A stretch of 64,000 bases of DNA from Anabaena sp. PCC 7108 (GCF_000332135.1 NZ_KB235896.1:4332356-4396355), one strand, 5' to 3'. Positions 16,784 to 26,692 are shown, counted from the first letter of the stretch. A program made the numbers and translations. The notes: generated by a model not told the origin, from the letters alone.

Positions 16784-17620
16784 TCACTTTGGTGAATTCT
16801 GGTTTTTTGAGACTAAATCAGCAAAGTCGCGCAAAGTCTTTCCATACTTGTCTCCTGCAACCGAGTAAACATCATTATGATTTGCTGTTTCTACCCACAA
16901 AGAAAGTTTGGGTGAGGTTACAGAAGCAAACAATTTTTGTCCATGAGTAAAAGGGATAACGTTATCTGACTTACCATGCATCACTAATACGGGAATTTGT
17001 ACTTTTTTGATTTTATCGAGATTTCTAAATTTATCAAAAGGCAAAATTGGCAAAGGTACAACTACTCGAAAAGCTGAAGTAAATGTACTTTCAAGAATTA
17101 ATCCTGCAACAGGTTTTCGTGCTGCTAAATCTACCGCTGAACCACCTCCAACTGAACGTCCAAAAACGATAATCTGCTGCGGTGGAATTTTTAAATCTTG
17201 AGTCAAATAATTATAAGCAGCATTAATATCTTGATAAGCATGATTTTCTGTAGGTTTTCCCTGACTCGTACCGTATCCTCGATAGTCATAAGCAAAAATA
17301 TTGAAACCAAAATTGCGGATTTTTTGCAATATTTCTTGAATATCTCCTAAATCTTCGGCATTACCATGAGCATAAAGAAATGTGTATTTAGCTTGCGGAT
17401 TTTGTAAATAAATGGCTGAAATTTGCGTATTTTCTGCACTGGTGATTTTGATAATTTTCTGTGTATCTTTATAGCTAGATGGTTGCGGCAGAAAAATCAT
17501 ACTATCTGCACGAAAATAGACATATCCAGCAAAAAATATATAGATAAAAATGAATGATTTAAACATTCTTTTCCAGCTTAAATCACCTATTAGGAGTTTT
17601 TTTAGACGCTGTTTATCCAT
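16784..17620 (-). CDS. Alpha/beta hydrolase (BEM46/lysophospholipase-like), membrane anchored
   Basis: From ATG 17620 the protein has 278 residues. A signal-anchor helix at about 21-36 is followed by an alpha/beta-hydrolase domain with the nucleophile Ser156 in GRSVGG, Asp219 in HGKSDNVIP and His248 in ANHND. The oxyanion segment is YAHGNAED. The frame extends upstream only because of a repeat element whose first base directly abuts this ATG, so I reject the longer start. The element supplies the sequence upstream of the start, including GGGAAG nine bases before ATG. The substrate is unknown. Confidence 0.85.
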   Translation of the reverse strand: MDKQRLKKLLIGDLSWKRMFKSFIFIYIFFAGYVYFRADSMIFLPQPSSYKDTQKIIKITSAENTQISAIYLQNPQAKYTFLYAHGNAEDLGDIQEILQKIRNFGFNIFAYDYRGYGTSQGKPTENHAYQDINAAYNYLTQDLKIPPQQIIVFGRSVGGGSAVDLAARKPVAGLILESTFTSAFRVVVPLPILPFDKFRNLDKIKKVQIPVLVMHGKSDNVIPFTHGQKLFASVTSPKLSLWVETANHNDVYSVAGDKYGKTLRDFADLVSKNQNSPK

Positions 17621-17726
17621 TACAGCACTTCCCAGTTTTATGAAGTACAAGAACCCCACCCCCAACCCCCTCCCCGCAAGCGATGAGGGGGCTAAGATGT
17701 ACCTCATAAGAGCGGAAACATCTGTA
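17621..17726. mobile_element. 106-bp MITE-like inverted-repeat element, copy B
   Basis: Same length and orientation as 10125-10230, with few base differences, starting TACAGCACTTCCC and ending TCTGTA. The TIR-like ends are imperfect. The element abuts the start codon of the hydrolase gene and so replaces its original leader. Confidence 0.82.
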
Positions 17727-17918
17727 TTTACAGCACATTTTATCTGAGTGAAGTATACAAATTATTTGTCTTTTCAAGAGATGACACCTAACTTATTAGT
17801 CTGAAAAATCTCTTCTTCCTTCGCGCTCTTTGCGTCTTTGCGGTTCGTTTATTTCATGCCTTATATTAAGTTGGAAGCTTAGATAAAACATCAACTTACA
17901 CATTTGGAATACTCCCAC

Positions 17919-18512
17919 TTATTGCCAGAAATCAGTCACCTCATAACCCAATTCCGTGATCATGTGGCGTAACAGAGGTAAACTCAGTCCAATTACATTG
18001 GTGTGACAACCCTCGATTTTTTCTACAAACAAACTACCAAATCCTTCAATAGCAAAGGCTCCAGCACATTTGAGGGGTTCACCTGTGGCCACATAGGCAA
18101 GAATTGCGCGATCGCTCATTTGAGCAAAGTATACTCTCGTCACTTGACACTTGACAACACTCTGGTTTTTGGTTGTGTCTATCAAAATATGACCAGTATA
18201 CAAGTCACCAAAGTTACCTTGCATTCTTTGCCAACGTGCGATCGCTTCCTCTGCATCCCCAGGTTTACCATAAATCTCACCATTCATTGCTAAAACTGAA
18301 TCACAACCCATAATCAAGGCTGATGGAAACTGAGAAATGACAGTTTCTGCTTTACACTGAGCCAGTGTTTTCACTAATTGTGCAGGATCACGATGTTGAA
18401 TTTGCGACTCATCAAAATCACTAGGATAAACTATCGGTTCAATACCCACAGTTTGCAGTAAACGACGACGCGCTGGAGAAGCAGATGCAAGTACAAATTG
18501 AGGAATTACCAT
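17919..18512 (-). CDS. maf: Maf-family nucleoside triphosphate pyrophosphatase
   Basis: This enzyme hydrolyses non-canonical or modified nucleotides (dTTP/UTP class in many Maf proteins) and is linked to septation control. The N-terminus [19 protein letters not shown] is the family nucleotide-binding motif. PSDFDESQ and [19 protein letters not shown] follow, and then the FAIEGFGS loop. I start at ATG 18512 (197 residues); the frame upstream adds 22 unlike residues. It ends shortly before Trp-Gln-stop and lies 74 bp downstream of the CyanoP gene on the same strand. Confidence 0.93.
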   Translation of the reverse strand: MVIPQFVLASASPARRRLLQTVGIEPIVYPSDFDESQIQHRDPAQLVKTLAQCKAETVISQFPSALIMGCDSVLAMNGEIYGKPGDAEEAIARWQRMQGNFGDLYTGHILIDTTKNQSVVKCQVTRVYFAQMSDRAILAYVATGEPLKCAGAFAIEGFGSLFVEKIEGCHTNVIGLSLPLLRHMITELGYEVTDFWQ

Positions 18513-18586
18513 AGTCAAGAATATGGGAAGAATCGGTAATGGCTGATTAGAAAAACTCTGCTCCCTATCACCTGTCACCTGATTAA

Positions 18587-19132
18587 TTAATACACCGTAA
18601 AAGAACTGACAACTTCATCAATCATGCGTTGTAGTCTTTTCCACCGCTGTTCAGGAACTGAGGCATTAAAGGTAAAAAGCTTGCCACGACTCACAGCTAC
18701 ACTAGAGATATTGTGTCGTTTTTGCTGATTAGGAAGTTGAACTTCATACTCTAAAAAGTAGTATATTTTACCATCAGATTCTTTCTGCACCGCATTGACT
18801 AATTCTGCGGAACGGCCAGAATCAGTCGGAGCAAGAGCAGCTTTTCCTAACTTATATCCAACTTCTGTAGGTGTCCCCAATTCTGGTAAAGTTTTTCCAT
18901 CAGGAACAGGACTAATTACCACAGAGACATTTTCTGAGACTTCAATTAAATCATGAAAAACTACATCGGGACCGTTGGCAACTTTAACTTGCAACCACCC
19001 ATTAGGATATAAGAACTGATAACCATCCGCACTATCTACAAAGCTTTTGAGTCCAGCAGCAGACGCTACACCAGTGTTACTGAGACTGACGCTAAATACT
19101 AATAACAAAATTAACGCAAATTTTTTCCACAT
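18587..19132 (-). CDS. PsbP-family photosystem II protein (CyanoP)
   Basis: This is a lumenal PsbP-like protein associated with photosystem II assembly. The 181 residues begin with a Lys-Lys and hydrophobic signal ([15 protein letters not shown]) and then the PsbP core: [25 protein letters not shown] and a C-terminal [16 protein letters not shown]. CyanoP of Synechocystis is a lipoprotein, but here the lipobox position is Thr (LSNTG) and no Cys is present. The end of the signal is better read as an ASA-AG signal-peptidase I site. It probably shares a transcript with maf downstream. Confidence 0.88.
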   Translation of the reverse strand: MWKKFALILLLVFSVSLSNTGVASAAGLKSFVDSADGYQFLYPNGWLQVKVANGPDVVFHDLIEVSENVSVVISPVPDGKTLPELGTPTEVGYKLGKAALAPTDSGRSAELVNAVQKESDGKIYYFLEYEVQLPNQQKRHNISSVAVSRGKLFTFNASVPEQRWKRLQRMIDEVVSSFTVY

Positions 19133-19398
19133 TTATCAAAATTCCTTTGGGTCTGAAGCAATATAAGGCAAGCGTTATTGCACCATCCCATTTTCCCATA
19201 AAGGTTACGCTTTAGATTAGGAAAAGGATCTTGATTGTCCAGCGATTTCAATACCTAAGTAAATGTGTTGGTGTTGGGTTTCCTTGCGTTAAACGCCACT
19301 TCCACTCAACAGGGGAACCTCCTGACGTGAGTGGCTCCCCAATCTACTTCTTAATTTCTTGCTAAAGTCGCAGAAAATTCTTCAGCAATTAGTTAAAA

Positions 19399-20208
19399 TT
19401 AGGATTCTTGAATCTCCTTTTGTAAAGCCTGAACTTGCTCAAGAGATAATTCAGTAACTTGAGAAATTTGTTCTAAACTCATACCAATTCTTAACAAGTT
19501 TAAAGCCACATTTCTTGTGGTTTCAGCTTTACCTTCTACTTTACCTTCTGCTTTCCCTTCTGCCTTACCTTCTGCCTTACCTTCTTCTAGGATTTCTTGA
19601 TAAATGACTGATTCGCGCATAATCTCACTCCTGAATATTTTCCTAATTACATCTTGCTTTAACACTAGACCTGCTAAAATGCCACTAGCAGCAGCTATAT
19701 TTTTTTGTAGCCTTTGATTGGTAATTGCTTCAACTGCTTGGGCAACTTGAGTTAATACCATTGTAGGATCTTTTGTCTGAGTCAGCACGGCAAAGGGTAA
19801 TAAACCAGGAACAGTCAGAAATTTCTCTGTCGGTTGTTCCCACAAGCGGATGACATCAAACTCATGGTAAGTTTTCTCTAATCTAAAGTTGTTTTCATTA
19901 ACTAATTCTGACCCTGTTTTTCGCAAATAGATGACTATTTGGCGCATTCTTTTGTTAGGAAAGCGTCGATACACCCTGACTCGATAATCTAACATCCTAA
20001 AGGGCATATCTTCATCTGTGTCGGTTTGAAATTCGCTATGTAGAACTAATTCATCAGATTGTAATAAGATTAATGAATCGGCGCGAATTGGTTCGTTTGA
20101 TAATTCTGTGGGGCTAAGTTCTGTTAATTTAATTGGTGAACCTAGTAACCATGTTGCTAAGTCGTCTTTGAAGTTTTCGGCTAGGAATTTGCAGATGTTG
20201 TCATACAT
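19399..20208 (-). CDS. Rpn-family (PD-(D/E)XK-type) putative nuclease/transposase
   Basis: The 269-residue protein belongs to the large cyanobacterial Rpn/DUF4351-like group of recombination-promoting nucleases. The N-terminal half shows the nuclease-like core: a ADSLILLQSDELVLHSEFQ strand with Glu and Asp, then RMLDYRVRVYRRF. The C-terminal part has a Glu-Gly-Lys-Ala repeat (four to five copies, encoded by a 12-bp tandem repeat) followed by a helix-turn-helix-like MSLEQISQVTELSLEQVQAL. Activity is not proven. It is one of several mobile-type genes in this stretch. Confidence 0.85.
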   Translation of the reverse strand: MYDNICKFLAENFKDDLATWLLGSPIKLTELSPTELSNEPIRADSLILLQSDELVLHSEFQTDTDEDMPFRMLDYRVRVYRRFPNKRMRQIVIYLRKTGSELVNENNFRLEKTYHEFDVIRLWEQPTEKFLTVPGLLPFAVLTQTKDPTMVLTQVAQAVEAITNQRLQKNIAAASGILAGLVLKQDVIRKIFRSEIMRESVIYQEILEEGKAEGKAEGKAEGKVEGKAETTRNVALNLLRIGMSLEQISQVTELSLEQVQALQKEIQES

Positions 20209-20228
20209 GAGACTTTGAAAAAATGTGC

Positions 20229-20600
20229 TTAGTTGTTGTTTAAACTCAGGTATCGCCGCAGAATATTTTGCGCCTGTTCTAGTAATTCTGCTTCTAATTC
20301 ACCTAATTGTTGAGTTAAACGAATTTTGTCAAATGTCATTGGTTCAACGCATATTAAAAGACTATCTACAGAAAGTCCATTTTGTGCTGATGAAGTTACT
20401 TCAACTACCGCAGGTGACATACGAGGATTATTAGGTTTGGCGGAAGTAAAAGGTAAAACTGTGACTTTGCTGCGTTGGTTGTTAAACAAAGTCCCAGAAA
20501 TTATGAGTGCTGGACGAGTTTTTTGAATTTCTGTACCGACAGATGGATCAAATGTAACTATCCAGATGCTTCCCATTCGGTAATCGCTATATTTTGCCAT
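20229..20600 (-). CDS. MazF/PemK-family toxin
   Basis: The 123-residue protein has the MazF signatures GSIWIVTFDPSVGTEIQKTR, PALIISGTLFNN and VTVLPFTS with DSLLICVEP. It is an RNA-cleaving toxin by family. ATG 20600 overlaps the antitoxin gene by 43 bases; the internal ATG at 20576 would give the more usual MazF N-terminus and still overlap. It is the second gene of its pair. Confidence 0.92.
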   Translation of the reverse strand: MAKYSDYRMGSIWIVTFDPSVGTEIQKTRPALIISGTLFNNQRSKVTVLPFTSAKPNNPRMSPAVVEVTSSAQNGLSVDSLLICVEPMTFDKIRLTQQLGELEAELLEQAQNILRRYLSLNNN

Positions 20601-20779
20601 TCACTTTCCCAACCTAATTCTAATTCATCAACCAAAGCGCAAGCTGCCGCTAGTGCTTCATCTTGTTGTTTTTCTTGCCATTGTTTCAAGAGACTTTCAA
20701 TCAGCGCACTACGGTTTTCAACTTTTTGATCAATGTAATTTACTAATTCATCTGGCAATGAAATTGAGATTTTAGCCAT
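20558..20779 (-). CDS. CopG-like antitoxin of MazF pair
   Basis: The 73-residue protein starts with a ribbon-helix-helix domain (AKISISLPDELVNYIDQKVE then NRSALIESLLKQW) and ends in an acidic, Trp-rich tail that would bind the toxin. It precedes and overlaps the MazF gene by 43 bases, the normal antitoxin-first order. It is unrelated in sequence to the antitoxin at 9474. Confidence 0.88.
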   Translation of the reverse strand: MAKISISLPDELVNYIDQKVENRSALIESLLKQWQEKQQDEALAAACALVDELELGWESEWQNIAITEWEASG

Positions 20780-20861
20780 ATATTACCCAAAGTCACACTA
20801 TAAGTAGTATAGCTCAGTTTTAATGTCGTATGTTGTAGCCTATTGTCAAATAATACCTGTT

Positions 20862-21134
20862 TCAACTATATTTATCTTCTAGGTAATTAACATAACTTTC
20901 CTCTGGATTTTCTGATTCTAAGCGAATTACACCTATTAGGCTTTGTGTCCAGGGTTCAAGTTCAGATAAGGTTTCTAGAGTGGGTTGAGGAGGAATAGAA
21001 GATAGTGTTTCTTGTTGAATTGATGCTAGTAAGGTTTGCACAAGAGTCCAGCGTTCTTTGATTGGTAATTCTAATACCTGTTCTTGCAATTCTTGTAATT
21101 TAATCATTACTTTGCTGCTAACTTGATTATTCAT
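20862..21134 (-). CDS. Small hypothetical protein, antitoxin-like
   Basis: The 90-residue protein has a central LPIKERWTLVQTLLASIQ segment that is common in short cyanobacterial proteins placed beside toxins. The N-terminus is helical and the C-terminus acidic. No partner toxin directly follows; the next gene downstream on this strand is the MazEF-like pair 83 bp away. The role is unknown, and an orphan antitoxin is the best guess. Confidence 0.6.
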   Translation of the reverse strand: MNNQVSSKVMIKLQELQEQVLELPIKERWTLVQTLLASIQQETLSSIPPQPTLETLSELEPWTQSLIGVIRLESENPEESYVNYLEDKYS

Positions 21135-21154
21135 TATCCTAACAGATAAAAAAC

Positions 21155-21187
21155 GATGTTGGGTTTCCTCATGTCAACCCAACCTAC
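21155..21187. repeat. GTAGGTTGGGTT repeat, short copy
   Basis: GATGTTGGGTTTCCTCATG is followed by TCAACCCAACCTAC, an inverted partner of the GTAGGTTGGGTT family seen at 15593 and 33608. It fills the gap between the dynamin gene and the small antitoxin-like gene. A GTTGGGTTTCCTTGCGTTAA relative is at about 19271. Confidence 0.7.
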
Positions 21188-21194
21188 ATAAAAT

Positions 21195-23543
21195 CTATGG
21201 TTTCCAAGTGTTGAGAGATTGACGAATTGATTTTAATTCCTGTAGATATTCATTCAGTTTCTCTTTTTGGAGATTCAAGGTATTAATTATTTTGTCTGAT
21301 TCTACTTCTTTTGTCTCCCGTTCTTTTAGCAAAATATTAAAATCGTCTTGGAATTTCTTGATGTAGTCATTGATTTGTTGTTCTGCACGTCTAAAGTCTT
21401 CTGCAATTTGTTTTTCGATGACTCTTTGTAGCAACTCTCTATTTCTCGAAACCTGTTCATCTATCTTCAAATCAATTAACTGTGCAGTGTTGCGTAAATC
21501 TATTTCATAAAATTCTTGTTTGTCTTCATATTCAACAGGAACATAATAAGATTTACTAGAACAACAATTCTTCTCTGTTTTTAATTCTTGTTTTGTCCGT
21601 TTAAATATTTCTTGCTGCTGTCTAATATTTGCATCAATCCCCTTAAATTCAAAGATAGGAAACTGAATGGGGTTAACGTTTAATTCAACTTGCAAAGCTT
21701 CACCCAAATAATCAGATAGTTCATTCGATATCTGTTGGATATCATTTTGGATTTTGAGAGCCAATTTTTCACGAATATTAGTACCATCTCTAACCAATCT
21801 ATCTTGAGTGTCTAGCCAAAAACTTTGAATTAGAGGACTACAAAATTCGTTGATAGTTTTGCTAATGTTTTGAGCATCCTTTTTATTCTTGACTTTGATC
21901 ACATATGGATCAGAATTTGTCTGAATTTCATTAGAATCATCAGAGAAATCAAAGATTTCAGGTGCAGATTTAGAAAGGGATTTGATTAAAGATGTACTTC
22001 CTTTGACACCTACCCTGAATATGTTTCCCAAGCCTTTACCAAAAAAGTCTAGAATACCGCCACCAAAATCGGCTATAACATCGCTAATATCCCCCCAATC
22101 AACATTTTTATCTGATTTTATGACTCGTGAAGTATTAGCTTTCACTTGTTTTGCACCAGAGAATTTTGTAGATTTAGATTGAGCGATTTGGTCAATTTGA
22201 TATTGAATTTCCGCTTTAGTTCCTTCAGCAAATATATCAATACCTTGGCTAAAACCTCTTACAAGTATTTGTTTTTGTCTATCTACTGACTTTTTTACAT
22301 CTTCTACCTTAATCTTGGCATTATAAGAACGTTTTCTGTACTCTTCTATTTTTTGCTTTAAGGCTGTAACATCCATTTCCCAACCACTAATTTTTGTGTT
22401 GAGAGTGTCTTCAAGTGATTTAGCAGCTTTATCAATTTTCGCTAAAGCATCATTTAAAAGGTTCCAACCTGCATTTTTAGTGATAGTTTCAATTACTGTT
22501 TCTTGAATAGTAGGAATACCACTATCTATTAAAGCTTGTCCAGCAATTTTCCGAGGTGCTGGTATAATCTGATTGCCTTCTTCATCTTCAGTTGCATATC
22601 TAGCACTAAAAAATTTCTTGAAATCCTTTATTTGACTGTCTGTTGCTTTTTCTTGTTTAATTAACTTTGCTAAAAGTCCTTGTCTAGAACTGGCAGGATA
22701 AATAATGGGATTAGGAAAACCAAAATCAGATAATTCTCGTTGTAAATCTTGAATTACTTCTTCAATTTCTCTATCTCTTTCAGTTTTTTGGTCTACTTTA
22801 TTGAGAATAAAGTAAATTTTACCTTTTTCAGATTCTAAAATCTCTTTGCGATTCTCTACTACATCCTTAAATAATTCAGCAACAGCATTATCTTTGTAGG
22901 AAGCGTAATTTAAAACAAACAAAATTGCATTGCAGGTTCTTAACGCTTCTAGCGCAGTTTGCTTGAGTGCTACTGTGTTAAATTGAGCAGATTCCCATTC
23001 ATTCGGTCCAGGTGTGTCAACTAGGGTAAAACCCGCAAGCGAAGAAAGTCCGCTAATTGCTTCAATGGGATGTTCTATTTCAAAACGTATAGTATTATCA
23101 GGATTTCCCGTTTCTCTAATTTCACGGGTTCTCACTAAAAACTTCTGCTGAATTTCTCCTTCGTCACCTTCCGCAATAACAACAGGTTTTCTTTCTCCTT
23201 GTCGGTATTCTAACAGTCTGGGAACTTGATCAGCAGGAATATGGAGTACATCTGTACGGCAGATGGTACAAGCTGCGGTTTCACTAGCTAAAACATCTAC
23301 ACCAATGATGGAATTAAGAAAGGTACTCTTACCGGCTTTCATAGCTGCAATAACCGCAACCTGATATTTCTGTTTTTCCAATGCGGTTAAAGCTGTGGTG
23401 ATGTCATTCTCAACACTCTGCAAACCTTTAGTATCATCACCTTCACTGAGACGACTTTGGCGAATTTCCTGAAGATACTGTAATAGGTGTGTACCCAGGT
23501 TGTAAATATTGCTGTGTGCGGCTTGGAATTGTTCTGAAGACAT
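21195..23543 (-). CDS. Bacterial dynamin-like GTPase
   Basis: The 782-residue protein has a dynamin-family GTPase domain. The P-loop AAMKAGKST is at about 66-74, the G2 threonine region TAACTICRTD at 89-98, DTPGPN at 176-181 and NKVD at 248-251. Long helical stalk segments follow from about 370. A glycine- and hydrophobic-rich patch at about 490-520 (FGGGILDFFGKGLGNIF) is a candidate membrane paddle. A CC-containing KNCCSSKSYYVPVEYED loop lies at about 670, before the final coiled coil. Such proteins remodel membranes and some protect against phage lysis. No second dynamin gene is next to it. Confidence 0.88.
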   Translation of the reverse strand: MSSEQFQAAHSNIYNLGTHLLQYLQEIRQSRLSEGDDTKGLQSVENDITTALTALEKQKYQVAVIAAMKAGKSTFLNSIIGVDVLASETAACTICRTDVLHIPADQVPRLLEYRQGERKPVVIAEGDEGEIQQKFLVRTREIRETGNPDNTIRFEIEHPIEAISGLSSLAGFTLVDTPGPNEWESAQFNTVALKQTALEALRTCNAILFVLNYASYKDNAVAELFKDVVENRKEILESEKGKIYFILNKVDQKTERDREIEEVIQDLQRELSDFGFPNPIIYPASSRQGLLAKLIKQEKATDSQIKDFKKFFSARYATEDEEGNQIIPAPRKIAGQALIDSGIPTIQETVIETITKNAGWNLLNDALAKIDKAAKSLEDTLNTKISGWEMDVTALKQKIEEYRKRSYNAKIKVEDVKKSVDRQKQILVRGFSQGIDIFAEGTKAEIQYQIDQIAQSKSTKFSGAKQVKANTSRVIKSDKNVDWGDISDVIADFGGGILDFFGKGLGNIFRVGVKGSTSLIKSLSKSAPEIFDFSDDSNEIQTNSDPYVIKVKNKKDAQNISKTINEFCSPLIQSFWLDTQDRLVRDGTNIREKLALKIQNDIQQISNELSDYLGEALQVELNVNPIQFPIFEFKGIDANIRQQQEIFKRTKQELKTEKNCCSSKSYYVPVEYEDKQEFYEIDLRNTAQLIDLKIDEQVSRNRELLQRVIEKQIAEDFRRAEQQINDYIKKFQDDFNILLKERETKEVESDKIINTLNLQKEKLNEYLQELKSIRQSLNTWKP

Positions 23544-23850
23544 AGTTTGTTGATGCTGCTAAGAAAAGTTGCTGATTTAGATGCGTTTATTTCTATCTAT
23601 AATACTGAAAATAAATTATCCCACGCAAGATGGACACCGTATTATTACGGTGAAATCACTGATTATTGTTTCTCGTGATCTTGTTTATAACCTTCCTGAA
23701 ATGGAATCATACCCAAATACCCGACTTCTCAAAAAAATAGAGGATCTATCTTCTAGTACCTTGTATTTCCAGTCCTATACAAATTCTTTTACTGACTCAG
23801 AGTTAAAATAGTAAATTAATAACCCATCCAAACAAGATTGCAAAAACATC
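23544..23850. other. 307-bp intergenic region with divergent starts
   Basis: This region lies between the divergent dynamin and DUF29 genes and must contain both promoters. A 76-codon open frame at 23581-23811 has no family resemblance and no ribosome-binding site, and I do not count it. I see no strong repeat here. Confidence 0.4.
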
Positions 23851-24300
23851 ATGGTTTCTATTTCCAAGAAAGCAATCCAGTTGTATGATACTGATTTTGT
23901 AGCATGGACACAGCAAACGGCTGAATTAATCCGTGCAGGAAAATGGGATGGTGTAGATTGGGAAGCGGTGGTTGAGGAGATTGAAAGCTTGGGAAGGTCA
24001 GACCGAAGAGAGTTGAAAAGCCGATTGGAGGTATTGTTACAGCATTTGCTAAAATGGCAATATCAGCCCAGTTTGCGAAGTGGCTCTTGGCAAAATACAA
24101 TCGCAGAACAACGAAACCGCATTGAAGATTTACTGCAAGATAGTCCCAGTCTTAACCCTTATCTAGAAGAAGTTTTAGCTGATTGCTACCGCAGAGGAAA
24201 AAAACTAGCAAGCAACGAAACTGGAATCTCCCAAGATATCTTTCCAGCAGATTTACCTTACACAGTGACTCAAATTCTGGACATCGAATTCTTACCTTAA
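23851..24300 (+). CDS. DUF29 family protein
   Basis: The 149-residue protein matches DUF29, which is highly expanded in cyanobacteria. Visible landmarks are YDTDFVAWTQQTAELIRAGK, then VVEEIESLGRSDRRELKSRL, LLQHLLKWQYQP and a SWQNTIAEQR segment. The function of the family is unknown. It converges with the phosphatase gene, its stop lying four bases from that gene's stop. Confidence 0.93.
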   Translation: MVSISKKAIQLYDTDFVAWTQQTAELIRAGKWDGVDWEAVVEEIESLGRSDRRELKSRLEVLLQHLLKWQYQPSLRSGSWQNTIAEQRNRIEDLLQDSPSLNPYLEEVLADCYRRGKKLASNETGISQDIFPADLPYTVTQILDIEFLP

Positions 24301-24304
24301 CCCA

Positions 24305-25690
24305 TCACAAAATCTGTAAAACCACCATTGTCATATCATCAGTATTTTGCTTATCTGGTCCGATGAATTCCTGAACTTTATCAAACAAATAATCAACAAT
24401 TTCCTGTGGATTATTGCAATAACGGCAAGCAAAGTTAAAAGAAGTGATAAAATTTTCTTCATCAAAGCGATCGCCCCCAGCCGCTGCTGCATCAGTCAAA
24501 CCATCTGTATAATAAATAACTGTATCTCCTGGCTCTAACTGCGCTTGGGCATCTTCATATTGGCTATTAGCATCCAAACCAATCAGCATCCCTATAGTAT
24601 CCAACCGGCTAACAGTTTTCGTCGCTGCGTGCCACCAAAAAGGAGGATTATGTGCTGCATTACTGTAGGATAAAACCCGCGTTACAGGGTTATATTCCGA
24701 GTAAAACATCGTGATAAAGCGGTGAGAATTTTCCAAATCTGCATACATAACTCGATTCAAATTTTGGAGAATTCCAGCAGGAGAATTGCCATGTAATACT
24801 TCCCCCCGTAGCATTCCCCGCATCATCGTCATAATCAATCCTGCGGGAACACCTTTACCCATCACATCCCCAATTACCAAACCCCAACAAGCTTCTTCGG
24901 CACTAATGTATTTATGTGGTTGTAACTGTTTGTGATTTGTGGGAATAAAATCATAATAATCTCCACCCACACGATTAGCCGGTTTACAACGTGCAGCCAA
25001 AACTACACCGGGAATACTAGGACATTGACGCGGTAAAAGTCGCCGTTGAATTTCTGCCCCAATTTCTAATTCTTGATCTAGACGTTCTTTTTTTCTCAGT
25101 TCTACCGCTAGTTCATCATTTTCAATTGCTACGGCTGTTTGATCTGCAACTAACCTAACTAACTTTTGTCTAGTTTCTGTCCAACTATATTGTGGATCAC
25201 GGCTCAATACATAGAGCCATCCCCTTTCTGTATGCTTAACTAAAATAGCTGTGCCAAAAATTTGCACATCTGGCCCCAAATAGCGATGCATCTCATCATC
25301 CAAAATCCCTGTGGTTGCTGTTAGCGGCACAGAATTTGGTAAAAGTGTAATTTGACTGCTGGCAGTTTCCAGAGCTTTTCTAATATTTTTTCGTTGCTGA
25401 GTATCTTGCCAATGCAGTTGTTCTAACCTAATTTGACCATTAGGTTTATAAAGAAATAAAGCGCTACCTTCTGCGTCGGTAACTCTTGTGGCCATGAGTG
25501 GAATCAATTCCAAAAACTGATTCAGATTATTAAAACTTCTGAGGGCAAATCCTAAAGAACTGAGCAAATCTTGAATTTTGTTTTGTTCTCGGTGTAACCT
25601 GGCCACAAGTTCTTTCAGTGCCACGACTGGAGTGACATCTGTCGCGGCACTACTATTACTTTCAGTTGGGTGAGAAGGAACTTGAGACAC
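24305..25690 (-). CDS. GAF-SpoIIE (RsbU-like PP2C) serine phosphatase
   Basis: This is a signalling phosphatase. A GAF-like sensor occupies about residues 45-200. A linker coiled coil (LAVELRKKERLDQELEIGAE) leads to a SpoIIE/PP2C catalytic domain at 215-461 with metal-binding GGDYYDFI, GDVMGKGVPAGLIM, SYSNAAHNPP and YYTDGLTDA. RsbU-type enzymes dephosphorylate anti-anti-sigma factors; the partner is not in the window. The start is GTG 25690 with no strong ribosome-binding site. It follows ftsY, an order that I recall as common in cyanobacteria. Confidence 0.93.
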   Translation of the reverse strand: MSQVPSHPTESNSSAATDVTPVVALKELVARLHREQNKIQDLLSSLGFALRSFNNLNQFLELIPLMATRVTDAEGSALFLYKPNGQIRLEQLHWQDTQQRKNIRKALETASSQITLLPNSVPLTATTGILDDEMHRYLGPDVQIFGTAILVKHTERGWLYVLSRDPQYSWTETRQKLVRLVADQTAVAIENDELAVELRKKERLDQELEIGAEIQRRLLPRQCPSIPGVVLAARCKPANRVGGDYYDFIPTNHKQLQPHKYISAEEACWGLVIGDVMGKGVPAGLIMTMMRGMLRGEVLHGNSPAGILQNLNRVMYADLENSHRFITMFYSEYNPVTRVLSYSNAAHNPPFWWHAATKTVSRLDTIGMLIGLDANSQYEDAQAQLEPGDTVIYYTDGLTDAAAAGGDRFDEENFITSFNFACRYCNNPQEIVDYLFDKVQEFIGPDKQNTDDMTMVVLQIL

Positions 25691-26379
25691 AGGCAGATAT
25701 GCTATTGCTTTTTAGATCAGCAGATTTATGATTTCTTATAAATCCTTGGTTTTTGGCATTGCTAAATCATATTGGACAAAATTATTGATTTTAGCAAGAG
25801 TAGAAAGACTTAGTAAATAATGTTTGTCAGTATTGCATTCGCTTATTACATTTTTGGTAATTTATGACCATTTTACAGAAATATATTTATTTGTCAAAAA
25901 TAAAACAGTCACAAACTGTAATTTTGATGATATGCTAAACGGCTTTTCATTTTTTCATAACTAAATTAGCAATTCATATACCTTGAGAAATAAAAGTTTA
26001 TTGTTAGCAAAATTGTCTTTTCATCTTACAGAGTAAATATCGACAATCAGGGATTAAGGAACAGGATGTATTTTTAGTGAGTTTCTTGATGAGTTCGTTG
26101 ACAATTTAAATTGCTAAATAACTCAAAAAAAGTATTTGCGCGTCAATTGGCAAACAAAATCAGTGAGTAAAGTTTAGAGTGTTAATCTAGCTTACTGACA
26201 CCACTTTATTTTTTGAGGATACCTTCTGTGATAGCCAAGCAACAGTATAGATGCATTTAAGAAACCACTTGGTAACTTAAAAATAGAGCTTTAGTGTGCA
26301 ATTCTAACAGAAGTTAGCGATTAATTGTAAAAAACAATTATTTTAGAAATTCGGGCGTTCCCATTGCCAAAATGTCCAA
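25691..26379. other. Gene-free AT-rich region upstream of the phosphatase
   Basis: No open frame with family resemblance and no RNA gene is recognised here. It presumably includes the phosphatase promoter near 25700-25800. The rest is low-complexity AT-rich sequence bordering the inserted element at 26380. Confidence 0.4.

Positions 26380-26687
<308 letters not shown>

Positions 26688-26692
<5 letters not shown>

Noticed and set aside
19271-19360. Possible small RNA or tRNA-like fold between the Rpn gene and CyanoP
   Set aside because: Only weak inverted repeats (CTCACGTCAGG against neighbours) were seen and no tRNA landmarks.
23581-23811. 76-codon plus-strand frame between the dynamin and DUF29 genes
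   Set aside because: No recognisable domain, no ribosome-binding site, and it lies in a divergent promoter region.
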